Shown piece after piece: positions 42,847-50,682 of a DNA stretch of 64,000 bases. How positions within the stretch are numbered: the stretch's first letter is position 1; every line of letters begins with the position of its first letter. The translations under genes were made by a program, and so were the position numbers. Below the pieces are notes generated by a model, which worked only from the letters and a program-made list of their open reading frames with translations, made no database searches and had not been told where the DNA came from. The stretch is from Agromyces humatus (GTDB taxonomy: Bacteria; Actinomycetota; Actinomycetes; Actinomycetales; Microbacteriaceae), in contig NZ_JAJQPD010000003.1 of assembly GCF_021228295.1 (NCBI RefSeq), positions 1 to 64,000 on the forward strand. Direction: 5' to 3'.

Positions 42847-43896
42847 ATGAACACGAAACTCATTCGTCGCGGCGCCATCGCCGGGCTCGTCCTCGCATCG
42901 GCACTCACCCTGTCGGCGCAGGCGGCATTCGGGGCGACCCCCGGCGAACCGGTCGTCACCGGCCCTCAGGTCGTCACCGAGACTCCGGCCCCGGCCCCGG
43001 CCCCGGCCCCGGCCCCGGAGGTCACCCTCGATGTCAGCGAGATCAGCCTCGACGGGCCCGCCATCGCCGAGGTCGACGTCACGGTGGTCAACGAATCGGA
43101 TTCCGCGATGCGGTCGGTCTCGGTGACCTTCGAGGGTCCCGTCGGCTGGCAGGTCGCCGTCGTCGAGAACGACCTCGGGAACATCAAGCCGGGCACGAGC
43201 GAGACGGCGACGTTCCAGGTGCGCATCCCAGAAAAGCGGTCGGGCTTCGCGCTGCGCGTCTTCACCGCCGAGGCGACCTACAAGGGCGGCGACGGCGCGG
43301 GGAGCGCGGCCGCGACGCGGGCAATGCCCACGGCGGCTCCGCTCGAGAACTTGGCCGCCGCCTTCAACAGCAAGGGGATCACGAGCGAGTCCGCGCCGAC
43401 GGCGGGTGACTTCGATGGTGAGGGCAACACCTTCTCGGCCGAGAAGCTCGCCGCAGCAGGTGCCGGCAAGGGCGCGGAGCTCGACGTGCTCGGCGCGACG
43501 CTGCACATGCCGTCGGTCGAACCGGGAACTCCCGACAATGTCGCCACCGCAGGTCAGGCGGTTCGCGTGCAGGGTGAGGGCGAGCGTCTCGTGCTCCTCG
43601 GTTCGGGCTCGGGCACCGCGGCGACGGGCACCGTGACGGTGTACTACAGCGATGGAACGGCCGGCACAGGCAGCGTTGGGTTCCCGAACTGGTCGTTCCA
43701 GGCGGCCGACGCGCACGGTGCACAGCTCGTCGTGTCGACCGACGGCCGCAACCGCCCGAACGGCTACGGCGATGCCGCTTACCAGTACCGGCTGTTCGCG
43801 CACTCGGTGCCGCTCGAGGCGGGCAAGACGGTCGAGTTCGTCGTGCTGCCCGGTAATGCGGCGATGCACGTGTTCGCCATGGGCATCGCGCCCTGA
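42847..43896 (+). CDS. Secreted NEW3-domain protein linked to a glycosidase
   Basis: 349 residues, AAGGAAA before the ATG. Signal peptide (cut near AAFGA) and an (AP)n linker. Residues about 60-145 form an NPCBM-associated NEW3-type beta domain (VDVTVVNESDSAMRSVSVTFEGPVGWQV, IKPGTSETATFQVRIPE). The second half is a beta-sandwich module that normally ends glycosidases (AGDFDGEGNTFSAEKLAAAG ... GTVTVYYSDGT). It has no catalytic domain, so it looks like a stand-alone carbohydrate-binding partner for the GH109 enzyme. Confidence 0.82.
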   Translation: MNTKLIRRGAIAGLVLASALTLSAQAAFGATPGEPVVTGPQVVTETPAPAPAPAPAPEVTLDVSEISLDGPAIAEVDVTVVNESDSAMRSVSVTFEGPVGWQVAVVENDLGNIKPGTSETATFQVRIPEKRSGFALRVFTAEATYKGGDGAGSAAATRAMPTAAPLENLAAAFNSKGITSESAPTAGDFDGEGNTFSAEKLAAAGAGKGAELDVLGATLHMPSVEPGTPDNVATAGQAVRVQGEGERLVLLGSGSGTAATGTVTVYYSDGTAGTGSVGFPNWSFQAADAHGAQLVVSTDGRNRPNGYGDAAYQYRLFAHSVPLEAGKTVEFVVLPGNAAMHVFAMGIAP

Positions 43897-43917
43897 TCGA
43901 ACGCCGATGAGCGGCAG

Positions 43918-43946
43918 GGCGGTGCGGGAGCGGATCCCGCACCGCC
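43918..43946. terminator. Terminator of the GH109 operon
   Basis: A perfect 12-bp stem (43918-43929 with 43935-43946) has a GCGGA loop. Confidence 0.8.
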
Positions 43947-43956
43947 GTCTGCTCAC

Positions 43957-44015
43957 CCGGCCGAGGCACCCGGCCGAGGCACCCGACCGCCGACCGCCGA
44001 CCGCCGACCGCCGAC
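43957..44015. repeat. 13-bp and 7-bp tandem repeats
   Basis: Two copies of CGGCCGAGGCACC are followed by four to five copies of GACCGCC (from 43985). Confidence 0.8.
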
Positions 44016-44081
44016 ACGATCGACCCTCGCGCGTCGGGCAGACACGGCCCCGTATTCCACTACCCCCGACAGCGGAAGGGC

Positions 44082-44087
44082 TAGCCT
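44082..44087 (+). promoter_or_regulatory. -10 element, leaderless
   Basis: TAGCCT ends six bases before the ATG at 44094. Confidence 0.5.
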
Positions 44088-44093
44088 CGACCC

Positions 44094-44486
44094 ATGGTGC
44101 GCTTCCTGATCCGCGCGGCGATCTTCCTGGTCACCGCGGCCCTCGGCCTGCTCGTCGCGTCATGGATCCTGCCCGACTTCAACATCGAGTGGGGCGGATT
44201 CCTCGTCGCGACGCTCGTGTTCGCCATCGCGCAGAGCGTGCTGTCGCCGTTCATCTTCAAGATGGCGCACCGGTACGCGCCCGCGATCATCGGCGGCATC
44301 GGCCTCGTCTCGACCTTCGTCGCGCTGCTCATCGCCAGCCTGTTCCCGAGCGGCATCCAGATCACCGGCGGCGTCGTCACGTGGGTGCTGGCGACCCTCA
44401 TCGTCTGGCTCGTCACGGCGCTCGGCGCATGGTTGCTGCCGCTCATCTTCCTGAAGCGCAAGGCCGGCGCCCGCGACGAAGGCTGA
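44094..44486 (+). CDS. Phage-holin-IV-like (PF04020-type) membrane protein
   Basis: 130 residues with four helices: FLIRAAIFLVTAALGLLVASWILPDF, the second after GFLVATLVFAIAQSVLSPFIFK, and two more. Chromosomal members of this family are not phage genes; their role is unknown. Convergent with the 44501 gene, 14 bases apart. Confidence 0.85.
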   Translation: MVRFLIRAAIFLVTAALGLLVASWILPDFNIEWGGFLVATLVFAIAQSVLSPFIFKMAHRYAPAIIGGIGLVSTFVALLIASLFPSGIQITGGVVTWVLATLIVWLVTALGAWLLPLIFLKRKAGARDEG

Positions 44487-44500
44487 GGGTCCATCGCTGC

Positions 44501-45367
44501 TCAATGCATGTTGTCGTTCCCGGTGACATGCGTCGCGTACCCCGAGCAGCCGGCGTCCTCCCATCGGTAGGCCGCAGCCGAACCGGCGTCGCCCCACATC
44601 GCCGCCGTCCACGCGGCCTGCTCATCGGCGCCGAGGTTCTCGGGCATTCGAGCGTCGACTCTGGGGTCCCCCGGCTGATGCTCGGGGTTCCACCATTCGA
44701 AGTAGCGCACCTCGAAGCCGGCATCGGCCATGCACTCGCGAACGGCGTCCTCGAACACGAGCGACTGCTGCCGCGGCGTCGGCTTCGACGGGTCGTCGGG
44801 TGGCACGGGAGCGGTGAGGGGTGTGCCCGCCGCGCGGGCGGCGTCGGCCGCGGCGACGCCGGCGTCGGCGCATCCGCCGCCCGGGTTGTAGATGTCTGGT
44901 CCGTAGAGCGCCTGCGTCCAGAGCACGGAGCTCTCGAAGTCGAGCCCGCTGGGCTGCGGGCCCTCGTTGATCCACCAGAGGTTCGGCAGGTACTCGAAAC
45001 CGGCGTCGTTCATGCACTGGCGAACGACGGCGTCCTGACCGAGGTACTCGGCCCGTTCCTCGAGGCTGACGTATTCGGGGTCGCCGGGTTCGAGGTACGG
45101 GTTGTAGTCGGCTGCCATCGCGCCGGCGCCGGGGCTGCGCTCGTCACTCGCATCGGCCACCTCGGGTTGCGGCACGCCGGTCGGCGGCGTGGGGGGCTCG
45201 GTCGGAGCCGGCTCGACGCCGGCCGAGGTCGCGGGTTCGGCCGACGCGGCGGGCACGGGCTCGGGCTGGCCGGCCGCGTATGCGGCCACCCCGAGTGCGA
45301 TGACGGATGCTCCGCCGAGGGCGGCACCCGAGATCGCGACGATCGCAGCGATGCGTTGCAGGTTCAC
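44501..45367 (-). CDS. Secreted protein with two copies of the cysteine-paired domain
   Basis: 288 residues from a GTG overlapping the upstream stop (GTGA). An N-terminal anchor (IAAIVAISGAALGGASVIALGVAAYA) and Pro-rich linker are followed by a first, divergent domain (VVRQCMNDAGFEYLPNLWW ... WTQALYGP ... GGGCADAG) and a second close to that of the 39049 protein (AVRECMADAGFEVRYFEWW ... AAWTAAMWGD ... YRWEDAGCSGYATHVTG). Last gene of a PadR-led operon. Unknown function. Confidence 0.75.
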   Translation of the reverse strand: MNLQRIAAIVAISGAALGGASVIALGVAAYAAGQPEPVPAASAEPATSAGVEPAPTEPPTPPTGVPQPEVADASDERSPGAGAMAADYNPYLEPGDPEYVSLEERAEYLGQDAVVRQCMNDAGFEYLPNLWWINEGPQPSGLDFESSVLWTQALYGPDIYNPGGGCADAGVAAADAARAAGTPLTAPVPPDDPSKPTPRQQSLVFEDAVRECMADAGFEVRYFEWWNPEHQPGDPRVDARMPENLGADEQAAWTAAMWGDAGSAAAYRWEDAGCSGYATHVTGNDNMH

Positions 45368-46136
45368 GCGGCGGCTCCTTCCGTGACGGGTTCGGTGGCG
45401 GCATCCGATCGCCGACCTTTCGACCCCCAGAGCGATCTCGCCGCGGGCAGCCACCACGCGGCCATCGCAACGAAGAACAGCACACCCGCAGCGGCGAGGC
45501 TGCGATTCACGAGGATCGCCTGGGAGAGCGACGAGATGTAGAACTCACCGAGGGTGACGCTCGAGGCGATGAGCGTGTACATGCCGAACCGGATGAGCAC
45601 GTAGCTCGCGGCAGCGAGCCAGAGTGCGCCGAGCCAGCGCAGTCGGGGGATCGCCGTGAGCACGGCCCCGAGGAGTGCCATCGCGAGGCCGACGACTCCG
45701 GCCGCCACGAGATCCCAGGCGCCCGCCCAATCGCCCGATGCCATGCTCGCGGAGGTGCGCACCACGATGAGCACGCCCCACGCGATGAGCAGGGCGGTCG
45801 CCAGATGCGCGAGCGCGGGAAGCGCGAGCGGGAAGGTGCCACGCGGCGCGGTGAGCGCCGCAGGCGCGCATGCCGCCAGGTGAGATCGGCCGGGATCCCG
45901 CGAACGGCTCGGCCGACGATGCTGCGCGAAACCGAGTGCGCGCCGGCACGGTCGCCGGACTCGGCGCCGTCGGCGCGTTGCTCGGAGAGGTCGGAGGCGA
46001 GCTCGGCGACCCGGGCGGTGGCGACCGGCTCGGGGAGGTCGCGGGTGTACCAGCGGCACCACCCGAGCACGGCGGCATCGATGCGGTCGGCCGTCGTGCG
46101 CGGCACGATGGTCTGCGCGATCAGCTCGTCGCTCAT
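45364..46136 (-). pseudogene. Four-helix membrane protein of a PadR operon, frameshifted
   Basis: The gene starts at ATG 46136, overlapping the padR stop (ATGA), and reads MSDELIAQTIVPRTTADRID ... VRGIPADLTWR. Near 45,830-45,890 the frame must change by minus one (a missing base) to reach PRGTFPLALPALAHLATALL and the four helices ending at 45364. Both halves are well conserved in character: an N-terminal cytosolic region typical of PadR partners, then the membrane part. No slippery site stands out. Either a recent mutation or a sequence error. Confidence 0.75.
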
Positions 46137-46489
46137 GCGAAGGCCGCCTTCGGCTGCGGCGCGACGGCCGCGGCACGCGCGCCGAGCTCGGCGCGGTGGG
46201 CGAGTTCGCCGGCACCGGTCACCCGGTACAGCCGTCGTCGCGGTCGGCCCTCGGCCTCGGCGATCGCGGCGTCTTCCCACGTGGGCTCGAGCAGGCCGGA
46301 GTCGGTGAGCCGCGCGAGCGCCTTGTAGAGCGTGCCGTGCGCGGTGAGGGTGCCGGCGTCACGGTGCTCGGCGATGCGCTTCGCGAGCGCGAACCCGTAG
46401 AAGTCGCCGTCTTCGCCCTGCAGCTGCATGCCGGCGCCGAGGATGTGCATCTCGAGGTCGAGCAGTCGACCTTCACGTCTGCGTGCCAT
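46133..46489 (-). CDS. PadR-family regulator
   Basis: 118 residues from the ATG at 46489, supported by the TATTCT box six bases upstream. Winged helix: LLDLEMHILGAGMQLQGEDGDFYGFALAKRIAEH, AHGTLYKALARLTDSGLLEPTWE, RRRLYRVTGAGE. The C-terminal dimer helix is short. It leads an operon with a membrane protein and a secreted protein, an arrangement typical of PadR autoregulation. Confidence 0.92.
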   Translation of the reverse strand: MARRREGRLLDLEMHILGAGMQLQGEDGDFYGFALAKRIAEHRDAGTLTAHGTLYKALARLTDSGLLEPTWEDAAIAEAEGRPRRRLYRVTGAGELAHRAELGARAAAVAPQPKAAFA

Positions 46490-46495
46490 CTGGAA

Positions 46496-46515
46496 AGAAT
46501 AGGAAGATATCTTCC
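46496..46515 (-). promoter_or_regulatory. padR promoter with perfect palindromic operator
   Basis: The -10 box TATTCT (46496-46501, minus strand) ends six bases before the padR ATG. Directly upstream is GGAAGATATCTTCC (46502-46515), a perfect 14-base palindrome, where a bound repressor would block polymerase. Confidence 0.65.
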
Positions 46516-46547
46516 CAATCGCAAGGGGCCCTTTCGCCGGGCAGCGC

Positions 46548-48233
46548 TCACCGCCGCTGACCGACCCATTCCTCGGCATCGGCGTGCGCGCGATGCACGG
46601 CTTCGCCGACCCACTCGGAGCTCTCGTAGACGCGATCGGGTCCGAGCCGGTCGAGCAGGCCGCCCGCCTCGAGCTGCCCTCGGATGCGCTCGCCGGCGAT
46701 CACGAACCACAGCGTGGAACCGTTCTGCTCGAGATCGTTGAGGTAGCGGTCGAACACCGCGACGAACGACAGGCCGAGCTCGTCGATGCCGCGCAGGCGG
46801 AGGATCACGACCGTGCCCTGCGAGGTCGGCACCACCTTCGGCAACTGCGCCTCGAGCACCGGAGCACTCGCGTACGCCATGTTGCCGTAGGGCTGCAGCA
46901 CCACGACCTCGTGCGGCGGCAGGAGCGGCACCGGGTCGATCTCGCGGATCCGACCTCCGGAGTGGATCTCGAGCTGGCGCACGCGGAGCCGGTTCGACTG
47001 CTGCGCGACGAACAGGATGATGCCGAGGCCCACGCCCACGAGCACCGCGAACTGCAGCGGGATGATGAGCGTGAGCACGAAGGTGACCACCATGACGGCG
47101 GCCTGCAGCGGGCCGGTCTTCACGACCGAGAAGATGCGGGCGGGCTTGATCGCCTTCACCCCGACGACGATGAGCAGTCCGGCGAGCGCGGGCATCGCGA
47201 CGAGCGAGACGACGCCCGACGCCAGGAGGATGACCAGCGCCATCACCCCGGCCGCGATGAACAGCGCGAGGCGAGTGCGCGCGCCTGCCGCGACGGCGAG
47301 CGCCGACGCCGACATCGAGCCGCCGACCGGCATGCCCCGGAACACCCCCGAGACGATGCTGCCGACCCCCTGGCCGATGAAGTTGCGCGAGTCGTCGGCC
47401 GGCTTGCCGTCGGCATTCGGCACGCCGGCGGCGACGGCAGCACCCTGCACGAGGCCGACGAACGCGAGCGAGAGCGCCGGCACCGCCACGTAAGCCAGGT
47501 CGTCGAGGCTCGGGAGCACCGGGAGGGGGAGCCCTGTCGGCACGTCCGCGACGTCGCCGACGGTCAGCACGGGCTGATCGAAGACGAAGGTGAAGAGCGC
47601 GGCGAGCGCCGAACCCGCGACGATGGCGACCACCAGGCCGAGCGAGCGCAGCGGCGTTCGCGTGAGCACGACGATGAGCACGATCGTCACGAGCCCGACG
47701 ATCAGGGTCGGCAGGTCGAACAGCCAGAAGTGCGCGAACGTGTCGATGGCCCTGAAGAGGCGGTTCGCGCCCCGGCCTGCGTATCCGGTCAGGTTCGTCA
47801 GCTGTCCGAGCACGATGTTGACCCCGACCGCGGTCACGAAGCCCACCATCACGGCGGTGGGCACGAACCGCAGCATCCGACCACCCTTGAGCAGTCCCGC
47901 GATGATCATGAACACGCCCGTGAGCATCGCGAGCGTGAACAGTGCACGATCGGGGTCGGGCCGGGTGCCGAGGTCCGTGTCCGAGACGATGAGCGCCATC
48001 GCCCCGGTCGCCTGCACCGCCATGAACGAACTGCTCGTGGCGAGCGCGCCGCCCGCCAGCCCGAACAGGAAGGCGTAGAGGCCCGCGACGGGATTGACCC
48101 CCGCGAGCAGCCCGATGGCGAGCCCGTCGGGAACGCTCTCGACGCCGAGGATGGTGCCGGCCAGGGCGTCCTTGCCGAGCGTCTCGCGCCGGAACACGCT
48201 GCGGACGCGGCGCCAGAGCACGGCGAGCTTCAT
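46548..48233 (-). CDS. SulP-family anion transporter with STAS domain
   Basis: 561 residues. SulP core of about 10-14 helices with the signature region VESVPDGLAIGLLAGVNPVAGLYAFLFGL and GMPVGGSMSASALAVAAGARTRLA. The C-terminal STAS domain (about 435-540: EVVVLQPYGNMAYASAPVLEAQLPK, VVILRLRGIDELGLSFVAVFDRY) is complete, though the usual phosphorylatable Ser position reads Gly/Leu here. Substrate may be sulfate, bicarbonate or another anion. Confidence 0.92.
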   Translation of the reverse strand: MKLAVLWRRVRSVFRRETLGKDALAGTILGVESVPDGLAIGLLAGVNPVAGLYAFLFGLAGGALATSSSFMAVQATGAMALIVSDTDLGTRPDPDRALFTLAMLTGVFMIIAGLLKGGRMLRFVPTAVMVGFVTAVGVNIVLGQLTNLTGYAGRGANRLFRAIDTFAHFWLFDLPTLIVGLVTIVLIVVLTRTPLRSLGLVVAIVAGSALAALFTFVFDQPVLTVGDVADVPTGLPLPVLPSLDDLAYVAVPALSLAFVGLVQGAAVAAGVPNADGKPADDSRNFIGQGVGSIVSGVFRGMPVGGSMSASALAVAAGARTRLALFIAAGVMALVILLASGVVSLVAMPALAGLLIVVGVKAIKPARIFSVVKTGPLQAAVMVVTFVLTLIIPLQFAVLVGVGLGIILFVAQQSNRLRVRQLEIHSGGRIREIDPVPLLPPHEVVVLQPYGNMAYASAPVLEAQLPKVVPTSQGTVVILRLRGIDELGLSFVAVFDRYLNDLEQNGSTLWFVIAGERIRGQLEAGGLLDRLGPDRVYESSEWVGEAVHRAHADAEEWVGQRR

Positions 48234-48240
48234 AGGGCAG

Positions 48241-48246
48241 AGCCTA
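48241..48246 (-). promoter_or_regulatory. -10 element of the SulP gene, leaderless
   Basis: Minus-strand TAGGCT ends seven bases before the ATG at 48233. Confidence 0.4.
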
Positions 48247-48308
48247 GAACCTGCGCGAGCCTGACGTCACGGTCGGATCGCCGCCAGGAGTCGTGCACGG
48301 CCGCTTTC

Positions 48309-48324
48309 TCCGCCGCACGACGGA
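48309..48324. promoter_or_regulatory. Predicted response-regulator site upstream of the two-component operon
   Basis: TCCGCCGCACGACGGA is nearly palindromic. Its reverse complement matches the site at 58424-58439 in 15 of 16 positions. It ends 22 bases before the -10 box (48347), exactly as at 58439/58462. Confidence 0.65.
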
Positions 48325-48346
48325 TGACCCTCCCCGACCCGCTCGC

Positions 48347-48352
48347 TAGCGT
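48347..48352 (+). promoter_or_regulatory. -10 element of the two-component operon, leaderless
   Basis: TAGCGT ends six bases before the ATG at 48359. Confidence 0.5.
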
Positions 48353-48358
48353 TGAGGG

Positions 48359-49747
48359 ATGACCGCAACTCCGGCACCGCCCGTGATCGACGGCGTCGAG
48401 TGGGTACGCCCTCGCCCGGGTCGAAGCGGGCTGCGCAACGACATCGTGCTCGCCCTCGTGCTGCTCGTCGGACTCGCGGCGAGCGTCGTGCTGTACCGCA
48501 TCACGGGCTGGGGTGAAGACACGCCGTGGTGGGCCTCGGTCATCTGGGTCCCTGCCATGTCGCTTCCCCTCGCCGCGCGGCGCCTGCAGCCCGAGATCGT
48601 TGCGCTCGTGGCATCCGTCGCCTTCGTCGTCGGCTCGGTCACGATGGCCGGCGAGGCGCTCATCAGCAACATCTGCCTGTTCATCGCGATCTACACCGTC
48701 GGCGCCTGGGGTCGCAGCCGGCGGCGCGCGACGATCGTGCGCGGCGTGATCGTCGCCGGCATGTTCGCCTGGCTGTTCTGGGCGCTCATCTTCTACTCGG
48801 CCGTGCAGGACTACCTGCCCGACCTGCCGCGTGATGGCGACGGCGGGCTCTCGCCGTACATCGCGTACGGGCTCATCAACCTGCTCACGAACGTGCTGTA
48901 CTTCGGCGGCGCATGGTACTTCGGCGACAACGCCTACCGCTCGGCGCGCTCACGGGCCGAGCTCGAGCAGCGCACCGCCGAGCTCGCCGCCGAGCGCGAG
49001 CGCACGCGCGTGCAGGCGGTCGCGATCGAGCGGCTGCGCATCGCCCGCGAACTGCACGACGTGGTCGCCCACCACGTGTCGGTGATCGGCGTGCAGGCGG
49101 GTGCGGCGCGACGGGTGCTCGCGAAGGATCCCGATGCGGCGACGGCGTCGCTCTCGGCGATCGAGACGAGCGCGCGCGACGCCGTCGATGAATTGCACCG
49201 GTTGCTCGGCACGCTGCGCGGCACGGCAGACACGGGCGAAGTCGCGGTCGCGGTCACGCCGGCGCTCGCGGCGATCGCTGAGATCGACGAGCCCGCGATC
49301 ACGAGCACGTCGACCCGCGGCATCGACCGCATCGACGAACTCGTCGCCGAATCGATCGTGAGCGGGCTGCCGACGACCCTCGCGATCGTGGGCGAGCCGC
49401 TCCCGGTGTCGCCGGTCGTCGGGCTCAGCGCGTTCCGTATCGTGCAAGAGGCGCTCACCAACGTGCGCAAGCACGCAGGCGCGGCGGCCACCGCTGACGT
49501 GCGCGTGCGATGGACCGACGAGACGCTCGAGATCGAGGTGACGAACACGGGCACCGTGACGCGCGCGATCGCAGGCGCGGTCGCACGAGAAGCGACGGAT
49601 GTCCCGGACACGGGTCTCGGGCAGCTCGGAATGCGCGAGCGCGTGGCCGCGGCCGGCGGCACCATCGAGCTCGGGCCGCGCGCTCGCGGCGGGTACCTCG
49701 TGCGCGCGCGATTCCCGCTGCGGCGCGTCGAGGAGGTGCTCGGATGA
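48359..49747 (+). CDS. Sensor histidine kinase, HisKA_3 (NarX/DesK type)
   Basis: 462 residues. Five or six helices (about 25-190) form the sensor, followed by a coiled linker (RAELEQRTAELAAERERTRVQ). Phospho-acceptor helix IARELHDVVAHHVSVIG with His233. The ATP-binding domain has the N-box FRIVQEALTNVRKHAG and G-box TGLGQLGMRERVAAAGG. Its stop overlaps the response-regulator start, so they are a pair. This type often controls a neighbouring or distant ABC exporter. Confidence 0.93.
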   Translation: MTATPAPPVIDGVEWVRPRPGRSGLRNDIVLALVLLVGLAASVVLYRITGWGEDTPWWASVIWVPAMSLPLAARRLQPEIVALVASVAFVVGSVTMAGEALISNICLFIAIYTVGAWGRSRRRATIVRGVIVAGMFAWLFWALIFYSAVQDYLPDLPRDGDGGLSPYIAYGLINLLTNVLYFGGAWYFGDNAYRSARSRAELEQRTAELAAERERTRVQAVAIERLRIARELHDVVAHHVSVIGVQAGAARRVLAKDPDAATASLSAIETSARDAVDELHRLLGTLRGTADTGEVAVAVTPALAAIAEIDEPAITSTSTRGIDRIDELVAESIVSGLPTTLAIVGEPLPVSPVVGLSAFRIVQEALTNVRKHAGAAATADVRVRWTDETLEIEVTNTGTVTRAIAGAVAREATDVPDTGLGQLGMRERVAAAGGTIELGPRARGGYLVRARFPLRRVEEVLG

Positions 49748-50493
49748 GTATTCGCGTACTCGTGGTCGACGACCAGAGCCTCGTGCGCGCCGGGTTCCGC
49801 ACGATCCTCGACTCGGAGGACGGCATCGAAGTCGTCGGTGAGGCCGCCGACGGTTCCGCCGCGATCTCCGCCGTCGCGAGGCTCTCCCCCGACGTCGTGT
49901 GCATGGACGTGCAGATGCCCGGCATGGACGGACTCGAGGCCACGCGCCGCATCACCGCGGATGCGACATCCGCCGCCGCCGTGCTCGTGCTGACGACGTT
50001 CAACCGCGAGGACTACCTGTTCGCCGCACTCGAAGCCGGGGCGAGCGGGTTCCTGCTGAAGAACTCGAGCCCCGAGCAGTTGATCGAGGCCGTGCAGGTC
50101 GTCGCCCGGGGCGACGCGCTGCTCTCGCCCGACGTCACGCGCCGGGTCATCGAGGCGGTCGCGTCGCGCTCGCAGGCACCGCTGGTTGAGGAGGCGCGAC
50201 AGCGCCGTCTCGAAACCTCGACGTCCGTGCGGGTCGGATTCGAGACGGATGCTTCGCATCCTCCTCGACCAACGGGGCATGCCGCTCTCGCCACCCTCAC
50301 CGACCGCGAGCGCGAGGTGCTCGTCCTGCTCGCCGAGGGGCTCTCGAACGCCGAGATCGCGCAGCGCATCTGGGTCGGTGAGGCCACCGTGAAGACCCAC
50401 GTCTCGAAGGTGCTCATGAAGCTCGCGCTGCGCGACCGCGTGCATGCGGTGGTGTACGCCTATGAGCATGGGGTGGTGCGGCCGTCGGGCTGA
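49744..50493 (+). CDS. NarL/LuxR-type response regulator with a repeat-encoded linker
   Basis: 249 residues, ATG overlapping the kinase stop (ATGA). Receiver domain with the acidic pair VVDD, phospho-acceptor Asp55 (CMDVQMPGMDG) and switch residues LTTF. C-terminal LuxR helix-turn-helix: LTDREREVLVLLAEGLSNAEIAQRIWVGEATVKTHVSKVLMKL. Residues about 147-176 (opening LVEEARQRRLETS) come from palindromic repeat pair R6 inserted in frame between the two domains. Orthologues normally have a much shorter linker. Confidence 0.93.
   Translation: MSIRVLVVDDQSLVRAGFRTILDSEDGIEVVGEAADGSAAISAVARLSPDVVCMDVQMPGMDGLEATRRITADATSAAAVLVLTTFNREDYLFAALEAGASGFLLKNSSPEQLIEAVQVVARGDALLSPDVTRRVIEAVASRSQAPLVEEARQRRLETSTSVRVGFETDASHPPRPTGHAALATLTDREREVLVLLAEGLSNAEIAQRIWVGEATVKTHVSKVLMKLALRDRVHAVVYAYEHGVVRPSG
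50184..50270. repeat. Palindromic repeat pair R6 inside a response-regulator gene
   Basis: Units at 50184-50217 (GGTTGAGGAGGCGC...GTCTCGAAACC) and 50236-50270 (GGATTCGAGACGG...CTCCTCGACC) face each other. The frame stays open and both protein domains on either side are intact, so this is a clear in-frame insertion. Confidence 0.9.
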
Positions 50494-50573
50494 CGGCGAT
50501 GCTCTGGCCTGACGCGTCTTCGCTGAGCGCCTGACTCAATCGAATGTATCTCTGATTTCTGACATTCTAATCG

Positions 50574-50603
50574 TTGACATCGTTCGAATCTGTTTGCTAG
50601 AAT
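50574..50603 (+). promoter_or_regulatory. Consensus promoter of the HNH gene
   Basis: TTGACA (50574-50579), 18-base spacer, TAGAAT (50598-50603), within an AT-rich patch unlike the surrounding DNA. Confidence 0.7.
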
Positions 50604-50643
50604 TGCACCACCTCGTGCCGAAGAGAGTGAACTGGAGACAGTC

Positions 50644-50682
50644 ATGCACCCCTTCCCGCACGAAACCTCGCGCCCACGATGA
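50644..50682 (+). CDS. 12-residue leader peptide coupled to the HNH gene
   Basis: ATG at 50644 has GGAG at 50634-50637 (six bases before). It reads MHPFPHETSRPR and its TGA stop (50680-50682) overlaps the ATG of the HNH gene (50679-50681). The HNH gene itself has no ribosome site, so translation probably depends on this short frame. Confidence 0.6.
   Translation: MHPFPHETSRPR

Noticed and set aside
44094..44486. Phage holin indicating a prophage
   Set aside because: Chromosomal members of this family are common, and no other phage gene is nearby.
45830..45890. Programmed ribosomal frameshift
   Set aside because: No slippery heptamer or following pseudoknot could be recognised; mutation or sequence error is simpler.
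46584..48362. Long rightward frame opposite the SulP gene
   Set aside because: His/Arg/Glu-rich shadow of the SulP coding strand; no start signal and no domain.
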